From positions 1 through 64,000 of the forward strand of contig CBCTZG010000004.1 in the NCBI GenBank assembly GCA_965151315.1: DNA of 64,000 bases. The letters are read 5' to 3'. Each line of letters begins with the position of its first letter. Within the stretch, counting starts at the first letter, position 1. Below, in pieces: positions 50,476 to 57,994 of the stretch. Under the pieces are notes generated by a model. The model had not been told where the DNA came from and searched no databases. It saw only the letters and a program-made list of their open reading frames with translations. The translations under genes were made by a program, and so were the position numbers. Origin of the DNA: Avimonoglobus sp965151315 (GTDB lineage: Bacteria > Bacillota > Clostridia > UBA1381).

Positions 50476-51876
50476 ATGAAGCTAAGCGTTTTCCGAAATA
50501 AAAACAGTATACGTCTTTATCTGCTGTTCTCCCTGATTAGTTTAGAACTGCTGATGTCCTTTTCTTTTCTGGGGTATATCCATGTAGAGCCTATTTCCAT
50601 CACATTTGCATATATCCCCGTCCTGCTGGCCGGGGCGGTCCTTGGCATACCGGATGCCGTGGCTGTTGGGCTTGTGTTCGGGCTTTCCAGTATGTGGAAG
50701 GCTGGCGCAAGCTATGTACTGCCGGCTGACCAAATGTTTTCCCCATTTATGAGCGGCCGGCCGGCAGAGAGCTTGTTGCTCAGCGTTGGCAGCAGGGCCC
50801 TGTTTGGACTGTTGGTAGGCGTTTTATATTCCTTGGCTAAGCGCGTCCGTTTTACGTGGGTATGGATAGGCCTTATATCTTTTTTTGGGAAATTCCTGCA
50901 TTCTTTTTTAGTATACAGCTGTATGGGGCTGCTATTCCCGGAATCCGGGTATCATGCCGCTAATGCGCTGAAAAATATAGTTGGCCTCAGTGATCTGCCG
51001 ACGGATTTGGTTACCTGTTTGATTGTGATATTATTCTGGCGGTTGGAAAAATCGGGTACCTGGCAGGGCTTCTGTCTGAAAATCCAGAAAGTACAGTCCC
51101 GGGAGCAGGGAGAACATGACCATAAATTATCGATAGCGGCAATTGTTGTCCTGGCAGTGAGTTTTGCAATGGTTGTGGGTATGTACTTTGTTAACCGAAT
51201 GGATCAGGTACTGCTCCAAAGCGGGATTGCCCTCAGCGACAGGAATTATGCCGACCTGCTGCATTTGCAGATACAGTTTCTGATCGGTATCCTATCGATC
51301 ATGATGCTGGTTGCCGTTTTTTTGGTGTTTAACCGGAAATACGCTACTTATATGACATATGAAGCCGACACAGACGGCCTGACCGGTCTCCTGACCCGGG
51401 AGGCATTTTTCCGGGCCTGCCGGAAAACATTAGAGGACATGAAAAAGGATGAAGAGGGCTCCGGATATTTTCTTATGGTGGATGTAGACCGTTTCAAACA
51501 GGTTAACGACTGTTACGGCCATCCGCAGGGAGATCAGATTTTGCGGATTGTCGCCAGGCAGATGCGGGAAGTTTTTGAAGTGTATGGCCAAATCGGACGG
51601 CTGGGCGGCGATGAGTTCGCGGCCTTGCTGCGACTCCCTGTATCAAATAGGAGGATAGAAACAGAGTTAGAGTATTTTCTGAAGCTTGTCCGGGAAAACA
51701 GGATGCCGGAAATGCCACTGTTATCTTGCAGTATCGGTGTGGTGCATGTCGATACGGATAAAAGCATAGACGAATTATACCAGGAAGCGGACCGGGCGTT
51801 ATATTTTGCAAAAGAACAAGGGCGCGGACGATATTTTATCAGCGGCGGGGAGACCCTGCAGACAGGCCATTTTTGA
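50476..51876 (+). CDS. diguanylate cyclase with ECF S-component-like membrane domain
   Basis: 466 residues. Residues 1-200 have about six membrane segments including HVEPISITFAYIPVLLAGAV and GLVFGLSSMWKAG, the pattern of vitamin-binding S components of ECF transporters. Two more helices (about 218-240 and 270-290) frame a small outer loop. The GGDEF domain (about 305-460) has DTDGLTGLLTREAF, VDVDRFKQVND and an intact GGDEF at 377-381, so it should make c-di-GMP; no RxxD inhibitory site precedes it. AAGGAG before the ATG. Monocistronic. Proposed role: membrane sensing of a small ligand, by inference. Confidence 0.85.
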   Translation: MKLSVFRNKNSIRLYLLFSLISLELLMSFSFLGYIHVEPISITFAYIPVLLAGAVLGIPDAVAVGLVFGLSSMWKAGASYVLPADQMFSPFMSGRPAESLLLSVGSRALFGLLVGVLYSLAKRVRFTWVWIGLISFFGKFLHSFLVYSCMGLLFPESGYHAANALKNIVGLSDLPTDLVTCLIVILFWRLEKSGTWQGFCLKIQKVQSREQGEHDHKLSIAAIVVLAVSFAMVVGMYFVNRMDQVLLQSGIALSDRNYADLLHLQIQFLIGILSIMMLVAVFLVFNRKYATYMTYEADTDGLTGLLTREAFFRACRKTLEDMKKDEEGSGYFLMVDVDRFKQVNDCYGHPQGDQILRIVARQMREVFEVYGQIGRLGGDEFAALLRLPVSNRRIETELEYFLKLVRENRMPEMPLLSCSIGVVHVDTDKSIDELYQEADRALYFAKEQGRGRYFISGGETLQTGHF

Positions 51877-52116
51877 AAAAACAGTACCCTGCGATCCCGG
51901 GGCAGCCAGGGGATCCCCAGGGCAGGTAAGGCTGTCTGCAGCCTTGGGCGGTATGGGGAAAATAGGGGTTTGCCATATGGAACAGCCGGCAGGGGGCAAA
52001 TATTAGAAGAAAGGGATTTATCGAAGGTTTATGCAGAGAAGAGAAGAAACGAAGAAACGGCATGGTTTCCCGTGCCGTTCCCAGAAGTAGTTTGCCGCAG
52101 GCGCGCGTAGCTGTTT
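51877..52116. other. non-coding gap
   Basis: No gene supported. An ACGGCA/TGCCGT hairpin at about 52057-52078 may end the minus-strand superoxide reductase transcript, although its T-run is broken. A GGGGATCCCC palindrome occurs near 51910. Confidence 0.4.
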
Positions 52117-52491
52117 TTATGCTTCTGTTTTCCAGAGGCCATGCAGATTGCAGTAGGCAAAGGCTGATTCCAGCGTGTCCCCGGGCGCCAGCGCAAAATC
52201 TGTCTCTGGGGCGTTCTCCGGAGAGAGATGCTTTCGCTGGCAGCCGGCCTTGGTCTTGACAGCAATCCACTGGATGGAATGCTCCTGGCTCATGGGATGG
52301 GCCGCCGCGCCAACGGATACATGGACGTCAGCGCCGTTTTTTGTGATTACCGGCAGGTGTTTTTCTCCCGCGGCCTCAGTTGTGTTTGGCGCCAGTTCCG
52401 TCATGGATTTTCCGCAGCACATAGGTACGACCCCGGAATCCTGAACCATTTCAACAATATTCCCGCAGGTCTTGCAAATGTAAAATTTCAT
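52117..52491 (-). CDS. desulfoferrodoxin (2Fe superoxide reductase)
   Basis: Reduces superoxide to peroxide without making oxygen, as in anaerobes. 124 residues. The N-terminal rubredoxin-like centre I has CKTC (residues 6-9) and CC at 25-26; centre II ligands lie in EKHLPVI, HPMSQEHSIQW and the C-terminal AYCNLHGLW. AAAGGAG precedes the ATG. It follows yycI by 47 bases with no clear terminator, so it may be read from the wal locus. Confidence 0.93.
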   Translation of the reverse strand: MKFYICKTCGNIVEMVQDSGVVPMCCGKSMTELAPNTTEAAGEKHLPVITKNGADVHVSVGAAAHPMSQEHSIQWIAVKTKAGCQRKHLSPENAPETDFALAPGDTLESAFAYCNLHGLWKTEA

Positions 52492-52538
52492 AGCTTTTCA
52501 GCTCCTTTCAAAATTTATCCTTTCCAATCGCGCTCTAT

Positions 52539-53333
52539 TTATGTATCGTTTTCCCGGGCATCCATAAAAATCTGTTCCCCGGAATCTGTGGTGATCATCC
52601 AGGTGGGGACCAGTTCAGTCTCCGGATGAAGGGTATGGGTATCCGGCAAGGTATAGCCAAATTCTAATCCAGTTACCCGTGCCGCGCCGCTGCCCTGGGC
52701 GGCAAAGTCTACCAAGATGCTGGCCGCACTTTTTAAGGCGGACTTTTCTCGGAAAAGCCCCTGCCGTTTTTCCTGGAACCAGCAGCCCTGCATGGTGCGC
52801 ACCCCACCGTTTTCGATCTGCAGGGTAAGGCTTCCGTTGAAAAAAGGACTGCCGGCAAAGCTTTTTTTATATACGACCTGCCCGCCGCTGACTGTCCGGC
52901 GGCTTCCGGACAGATCCAGCCCCAGTTCTTTTAGAAAATCTTCGGCCGCCTTGGCTGGGCTTGCGTTAGAAAGGGGAACATCCCCAGCGGTAAATGAAAA
53001 GCTATCCCCGGCAAAGGATATGGTCCCTGCGGGGCTAGTATAGGTATTGTCCTCGGCTTTCTGGATATTGCCGCCTAAAAGTAATCCGGCAAAGGCGTCA
53101 TAGTCTCGTGCTACGTTTTCCGCATGGATGACCGCCGCGGCCTGGTTGCGGCGGGGGATCAGGTCCGGGTCGATGGCAATGCCGTTCTGGGCCAGAACAT
53201 CCACCGCCGAGGAAATCACGGCGTCGGGAATCGCGGTAGACTTGTCCGCCGCGTTTAAAATATTGACCAACAGAAAAATATTGGTGCATAAAAAGAAAAT
53301 AATTAGAATTGTTTTTGCCTTATACCAATTCAT
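52539..53333 (-). CDS. yycI: YycI-like regulator of WalK
   Basis: 264 residues with one N-terminal membrane helix (about 7-27) and an extracellular YycI-type domain with repeated YycH/YycI strands (KSFAGSPFFNGSLTLQIENG; GLEFGYTLPDTHTLHPETEL-like end). In Bacilli YycI and YycH bind WalK in the membrane and tune its activity. Position after yycH in a wal locus supports the call; sequence similarity in this family is low. Confidence 0.78.
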   Translation of the reverse strand: MNWYKAKTILIIFFLCTNIFLLVNILNAADKSTAIPDAVISSAVDVLAQNGIAIDPDLIPRRNQAAAVIHAENVARDYDAFAGLLLGGNIQKAEDNTYTSPAGTISFAGDSFSFTAGDVPLSNASPAKAAEDFLKELGLDLSGSRRTVSGGQVVYKKSFAGSPFFNGSLTLQIENGGVRTMQGCWFQEKRQGLFREKSALKSAASILVDFAAQGSGAARVTGLEFGYTLPDTHTLHPETELVPTWMITTDSGEQIFMDARENDT

Positions 53334-53342
53334 CGCGCCCTC

Positions 53343-54761
53343 CTATTCCCCGCCGATCACCACACTTTTTACGGTTACAGTCCAGTCAGCCCGTTTAGCG
53401 TTATCTGTGCCGTCGTCCGTATAGCTTAGATAAAGCTTATCAATAACGATTTCATTCATCAAGGGCGCGTAGGTGTCAATCGCGCTGTCCAAGGCTGAAA
53501 TATAGGCCGGCGTCTGCGCCGTCTGGCCGGTAGGGGTATACCGGCGAAGCAACTGCCGGTAGCTCAATAAATACCCATTTTCGGTCTGGGCCTCCACGGC
53601 GTGTTGCAGATCCGAGCCGCTGAGGATCACCGGCAGCCCGCTGGCCAGATAATCAAAGGTAATCAAGGTACTGCTTTCATACAGTGGGGAGGAAACATAC
53701 AGATTCCCGCCGGGAAAAACCACGTTGGTGACGGCGTCTGCCATATCGGCGATTTCACTATGCACACTATAACCGTTGGCGCCGCCGGAAAGCCGGATTC
53801 CCTGCCCCTTCGCCCGATAATCCAAAAGCCCGTCAGTATGCAGCTTTAAAACGGCGTTGTTTTCTACGAAGACAATCGTGCCGTTGGTTTCTGGGTAATG
53901 CCGCACGGTACTGGGATTCATATCAAAGACCATCAGAATCTGTTCCACCAATGCTTCGTCCAAAGCGCCTGTTGGGGTTCTCAAGGGGTTCTCCGCCAGA
54001 AGCACATCCGCTGTCCGGGGGTTAGAGTAAATGGGGATCATGGGGTCGATCACCGCTTTTTGGCCGCTGGTGGGCTGGTCGAATTTCAGGTCAAAAGAGT
54101 AGTTCAAAATAGAACTGCTGGTAGAGGAAGCCCGCCGTCCGGTCTGCACCTCCGCGATTAACTCCAGCAGGGCGTCCGGCGCGTTACGGGTAGGAAGCCG
54201 GTAATAGGCGCCGCTTTGGGTATCCTGGGCATACACCGCCGCCCGGTCGTCGGTGGAAACGACCAGCTTGGAAAAAGACTGGACGTTGTTGATGATTTCT
54301 GTTTTCTTCACCCCTAAAAACTGGGCAAACAGCGCCGACTCACAATCCGCAGGATACTGCAGATAAATGGATTTGGACATCAGCGCGGCATACCACTCAT
54401 CCTGGCTGACCCGGACCGGATCCTCCGCGTTGGAGAATGCGCTGGACAAAACCCGGTTGCAGGCCTCTGTCAGCTCGGAAAACAGGGGCTCGTCCGGGCT
54501 GACCGCCAAGCGGGAGGTCTGATAGCCGGTATTGACAATGATTGTTTCCGGCGCGGCTAAGTGGGTGACAGCCGCCGGCGCCCCGGCAAACCGATTTTTT
54601 AAACTGGTAAAAAACTGAACAGGGGTGGAATTTTCCAGGCTAATAAAAAAATTATAGCCAGAAGGCCATAATTTTTTATCCGTTACGATTAAGCTGCCCA
54701 GCACAAAATTCAAAATAATCAGGCATACCAGGGTAATGCTCTTTAATCGTTCTTTATTCAT
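53343..54761 (-). CDS. yycH: YycH-like regulator of WalK
   Basis: 472 residues, a single N-terminal membrane helix (about 9-27) and a large extracellular part. Contains FFISLENS and the late YLLSYRQLLRRYTPTGQTA stretch. The layout (one TM, then repeated two-domain exterior) and position between walK and yycI support YycH. The C-terminal GGE lies 9 bases before yycI. Confidence 0.78.
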   Translation of the reverse strand: MNKERLKSITLVCLIILNFVLGSLIVTDKKLWPSGYNFFISLENSTPVQFFTSLKNRFAGAPAAVTHLAAPETIIVNTGYQTSRLAVSPDEPLFSELTEACNRVLSSAFSNAEDPVRVSQDEWYAALMSKSIYLQYPADCESALFAQFLGVKKTEIINNVQSFSKLVVSTDDRAAVYAQDTQSGAYYRLPTRNAPDALLELIAEVQTGRRASSTSSSILNYSFDLKFDQPTSGQKAVIDPMIPIYSNPRTADVLLAENPLRTPTGALDEALVEQILMVFDMNPSTVRHYPETNGTIVFVENNAVLKLHTDGLLDYRAKGQGIRLSGGANGYSVHSEIADMADAVTNVVFPGGNLYVSSPLYESSTLITFDYLASGLPVILSGSDLQHAVEAQTENGYLLSYRQLLRRYTPTGQTAQTPAYISALDSAIDTYAPLMNEIVIDKLYLSYTDDGTDNAKRADWTVTVKSVVIGGE

Positions 54762-54780
54762 CTTCTTCTCCGTTCAAGGT

Positions 54781-55236
54781 CTAAAAGAAGTTTTTCACGG
54801 TAACGGTCACATTTTTCAGTTTATCTACAGTGCTCTTTTTTACCTTGCTGATATCAATGCGGACAACCTGGCTTCCGGCAGCGTTTTCTGCAGTGACCAG
54901 GAAGATGTTGGAATTATCCGGCAAATCCACAACTACACTGTACAGCCCGCTGGCGCCGATCTGGGTTTCACCCTTGATCAGGTTCGCCATCCCAGAAGCC
55001 CAGCTGTAGCGGTAAATCTTGATGCGCGTCCCCTGTCCGCCCACAGCGGAAATTGTATATGTCCGGTCTGAGGTGGCAGCCGAATGGGATTCGGGCCGTT
55101 TTATGTAAATTAAGTCATTTCTAGTTCCGCCTGTACCCAGCGGGATGGAGCTTCCAAAGGCCGCAAAACTGGTTAAAGGCAGGAATATTGCCATGGCAGC
55201 TGTAATAAACAGAACTGAGATCAATTTCTTTAACAT
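54781..55236 (-). CDS. small secreted protein of unknown function in the wal locus
   Basis: 151 residues. Signal peptide 1-25 (LISVLFITAAMAIFLPLTSF, cut after FAA), then a probable beta-sandwich with IYIKRPESHSAATS and SGLYSVVVDLPDNSNIFLVT, and a basic C-terminus. No family recognised. AAGGAGGG precedes the ATG. A TATAAT with a WalR-like direct repeat lies just upstream, so it and perhaps yycH-yycI may be under WalR control. Confidence 0.75.
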   Translation of the reverse strand: MLKKLISVLFITAAMAIFLPLTSFAAFGSSIPLGTGGTRNDLIYIKRPESHSAATSDRTYTISAVGGQGTRIKIYRYSWASGMANLIKGETQIGASGLYSVVVDLPDNSNIFLVTAENAAGSQVVRIDISKVKKSTVDKLKNVTVTVKNFF

Positions 55237-55269
55237 GGTATCCCTCCTTCATAAAGCTTACTTTTTTAT

Positions 55270-55302
55270 ATTATATCATATAGATGTTACGAACCTGTTA
55301 CA
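55270..55302 (-). promoter_or_regulatory. promoter with WalR-like box
   Basis: On the minus strand TGTAAC (55302-55297), five bases, CGTAAC (55291-55286), then TATAAT (55275-55270). The WalR consensus is TGTWAH-N5-TGTWAH; only the first base of the second half differs. No usual -35 is present, and the repeat covers that region, as expected for an activated promoter. Confidence 0.6.
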
Positions 55303-55314
55303 TGAGCATTAAAA

Positions 55315-57078
55315 TCAAATAACATTCTGCACCGGGATGGAGATCACGACTTCGGTGCCAATGCCCACCTGGGAAGAAATTTGGATCCTGCCGCCCATAT
55401 CGTCCATGATCTGCTTGGCGATGGCCAGCCCCAGGCCCGTACCGCCGGTTTCCCGGCTCCGGGCTTTGTCCACACGGTAAAACCGCTCGAAAATCCGGGG
55501 CAGGTTTTCCTTCGGGATGCCGATGCCGGTGTCCACCACCTTGATGTACACATCCTGATACATTCGGCCGGAAAATACGTCGATCTTACCGCCGGCGGGG
55601 GTATATTTAATGGCGTTGGACAGAATGTTTACCACCACCTGTTCCAATTTATCCCGGTCGCAGTCAAAGGCCGGGACTTCGTTTACCGTTTTATAGGACA
55701 GGGTAAGGCCATTTTTCTCCGCTGTCAGATGCAGTCTGCCCACCACGTCTTCCAAAAATCCACGGATGTCAATTTTTTCTAAGACAGGCGGCCCCGCCCG
55801 GCGTTCATCCAGCTTAGTCAGGGTCAAAAGATCCTTAACAATCCGGGTCATCCGATCGGTTTCCTTGATGATTACCCCTAAAAATTTATTTTTCAGTGGG
55901 ATATCATCCACATCCGTCAGGGTTTCAGCGTAGGATTTCACCGTAGCCAGCGGCGTCCGCAGCTCATGGGACACGTTGGCCACAAATTCCCGGCGGGAAA
56001 GCTCCAGCTTTTCCTGGCGGGTAATGTCGTGCATAACCACCAGCACACCGCCGACGTTGTTGCTCATATTAAAGGTGACAAAATTAAAGCGGATATACCG
56101 GCCGTTTAAGCGGACCTGCCGCTCCACGGGCCCCGTCTGCTGAAAATATACTAGGTCCCCTAGGGTAATGTCGCCGCCGATTTCCTTAAAAAAGCTGTCA
56201 AACCGCAGATCGTTGATATAGGTGCGGTTAATGATGTGCTGGGCCTCGGGGTTGATATGGATCAAGCCCCCCTGCATGTCAAACGCCAGAATCCCGTCGG
56301 TCATATTCTGGAGGATGGTCTCCACCTTGGTCTTTTCAGCGTTGACCTGGTCGATGGTATCGTGCAAGGTGGCGGCCATATGCCGGAAGGTATTGGACAG
56401 GCGGCCAATCTCGTCGTTGGACGCGGAGGGGGCGATGCTTTCAAAATCCCCGGCCGCCAGACGCTCCGCCCGTTTGGTCAGGCTGATGATAGGCACGGTA
56501 ATAGTCCGGCTTAATAGGTAGCCGATAATCACCGCGATAATGATGGCAAACAGCAGCGCCTGCAGCACAATCATCAGCACATTCTGGGTAATGCTGGTGA
56601 CCTCGTCCTTGGTATCCTTTACATAGACAATATACCGGGGACTGCCGTTTACCTGCAGCGGTACAGCAAAATCCATATAGCTTTTTTCTGTATTGACCAT
56701 GTTGCCCCGTTTGCCGGCCATGGCGGTAATAATATTGTCCGTTTTATCCAGGTTCTGGCTTTTTTCCGAATCCGAAGTCACCAGGACAGAGCCGTCTTTG
56801 GCGTCTAGGATGCAGTAAAACCGATAGGTATCAATCCCCAAAGGACCGATATAGGAGCCCACAGCACTGGAAAGCCGGTCTAAGCCGTCCTCCGCCCCGG
56901 CGGACTGCTCCAGCTGATAGACCAGATCATCGGTGAACACCTGTTCCATCATGACGGAAAATTCCGTGTTGTATAGGCCCACGATGTTGATCAGCAAAAA
57001 GGAGCCGATGACAATAATGATGGATAAGATCAACAGGACGAAAATCAAAACCACCTTATATTGAATGCTTTTAAACAT
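55315..57078 (-). CDS. walK: WalK (YycG) sensor histidine kinase
   Basis: 587 residues: membrane helices near 8-30 and 172-192 with an extracellular sensor between, HAMP (about 193-245), a PAS domain (about 255-355), HisKA with VANVSHELRTPLATVKSY holding the phosphorylated histidine, and HATPase_c with DTGIGIPKENLPRIFERFYR and GGTGLGLAIAK. Controls peptidoglycan hydrolase genes. Starts 4 bases after walR, so coupled to it. Confidence 0.93.
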   Translation of the reverse strand: MFKSIQYKVVLIFVLLILSIIIVIGSFLLINIVGLYNTEFSVMMEQVFTDDLVYQLEQSAGAEDGLDRLSSAVGSYIGPLGIDTYRFYCILDAKDGSVLVTSDSEKSQNLDKTDNIITAMAGKRGNMVNTEKSYMDFAVPLQVNGSPRYIVYVKDTKDEVTSITQNVLMIVLQALLFAIIIAVIIGYLLSRTITVPIISLTKRAERLAAGDFESIAPSASNDEIGRLSNTFRHMAATLHDTIDQVNAEKTKVETILQNMTDGILAFDMQGGLIHINPEAQHIINRTYINDLRFDSFFKEIGGDITLGDLVYFQQTGPVERQVRLNGRYIRFNFVTFNMSNNVGGVLVVMHDITRQEKLELSRREFVANVSHELRTPLATVKSYAETLTDVDDIPLKNKFLGVIIKETDRMTRIVKDLLTLTKLDERRAGPPVLEKIDIRGFLEDVVGRLHLTAEKNGLTLSYKTVNEVPAFDCDRDKLEQVVVNILSNAIKYTPAGGKIDVFSGRMYQDVYIKVVDTGIGIPKENLPRIFERFYRVDKARSRETGGTGLGLAIAKQIMDDMGGRIQISSQVGIGTEVVISIPVQNVI

Positions 57079-57082
57079 GGTT

Positions 57083-57787
57083 TCACGCCTTATTAAAGTA
57101 GTACCCCACGCCCCGCTTGGTTACAATATAATGGGGCATGCTGGGGTCGTCCTCAATTTTTTCCCGGAGACGCCGGACGGTCACGTCCACTGTGCGCACA
57201 TCCCCGTAATATTCATAGCCCCAGACATTTTCCAGGAGGCTTTCCCGGGAGAAGATTTTTTCCGGCTGCATGGCCAGGAATTTCAAAAGCTCAAACTCCC
57301 GCAGGGTAATGTCGATGGTCTCGCCCCGCTTCTGCACCTCATAGCGTTCCACATTTATGACCAGATCCCCGGAGATAATGGAATTCTGCGGATTTTCCGG
57401 GGCGGTCTGCTGCTTGTCGATGGACATACGCCGCAGATTGGCTTTAACCCGGGCGGTGAGCTCCCGGATAGAGAAAGGCTTTGTCATGTAGTCGTCGGCG
57501 CCTAGCTCTAAGCCCAGCACCTTGTCCACCTCCTCTTCCCGGGCGGTCAGCATGATGATGGGTACGGCCGATTTTTCCCGAACCCGCCGGCAGACCTCAA
57601 AGCCGTCCATTTTCGGAAGCATGACGTCTAACAGGATCAGGTCAGGATTCTGGTTCAAGGCTAAATCTAAACCGGCCGCGCCATCGTAGGCTTCCAGCAC
57701 GGCGTAGCCTTCTTTTATTAAGTTAAATTTCAGGATGTCTACAATGGGCAGTTCATCCTCAATGATCAGTACGGTTCGTTGATCCAT
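57083..57787 (-). CDS. walR: WalR (YycF) response regulator
   Basis: OmpR/PhoB-type regulator, 234 residues from the ATG at 57787; an in-frame ATG at 57799 lies directly against the ribosome site. Receiver: acidic pair EDE, phospho-site LILLDVMLPKMDGFEV, LTA and KPF. Winged-helix DNA-binding C-terminus: TLREFELLKFLA, VRTVDVTVRRLREKIEDDP and TKRGVGYYF. The sequence is WalR-like throughout and the next genes confirm it. Confidence 0.94.
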   Translation of the reverse strand: MDQRTVLIIEDELPIVDILKFNLIKEGYAVLEAYDGAAGLDLALNQNPDLILLDVMLPKMDGFEVCRRVREKSAVPIIMLTAREEEVDKVLGLELGADDYMTKPFSIRELTARVKANLRRMSIDKQQTAPENPQNSIISGDLVINVERYEVQKRGETIDITLREFELLKFLAMQPEKIFSRESLLENVWGYEYYGDVRTVDVTVRRLREKIEDDPSMPHYIVTKRGVGYYFNKA

Positions 57788-57831
57788 GGTATTGTACATC
57801 CTTTCCTGCCGCTGGCAGATACTATATCTCT

Positions 57832-57860
57832 ATTTTATCAGAAATATGCGGTTTCTTCAA
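57832..57860 (-). promoter_or_regulatory. sigma-A promoter for walR-walK
   Basis: Minus-strand TTGAAG (57855-57860), 17-bp spacer, TAAAAT (57832-57837). Confidence 0.68.
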
Positions 57861-57911
57861 GGGAATTTTATGATTTATTTGCTGTTTTTCACAAAATTAT
57901 GAAAAAAGTTA

Positions 57912-57940
57912 TAGCAATCCAGGTCATTTTATGATACAAT
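57912..57940 (+). promoter_or_regulatory. probable promoter for ftsK/spoIIIE
   Basis: TAGCAA (57912-57917), 17-bp spacer, TACAAT (57935-57940). Confidence 0.55.
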
Positions 57941-57994
57941 AAAGCTGGATATCTATGAGAAAAAACAGAGAATCAACAGTGAGGTTGTTACAAT

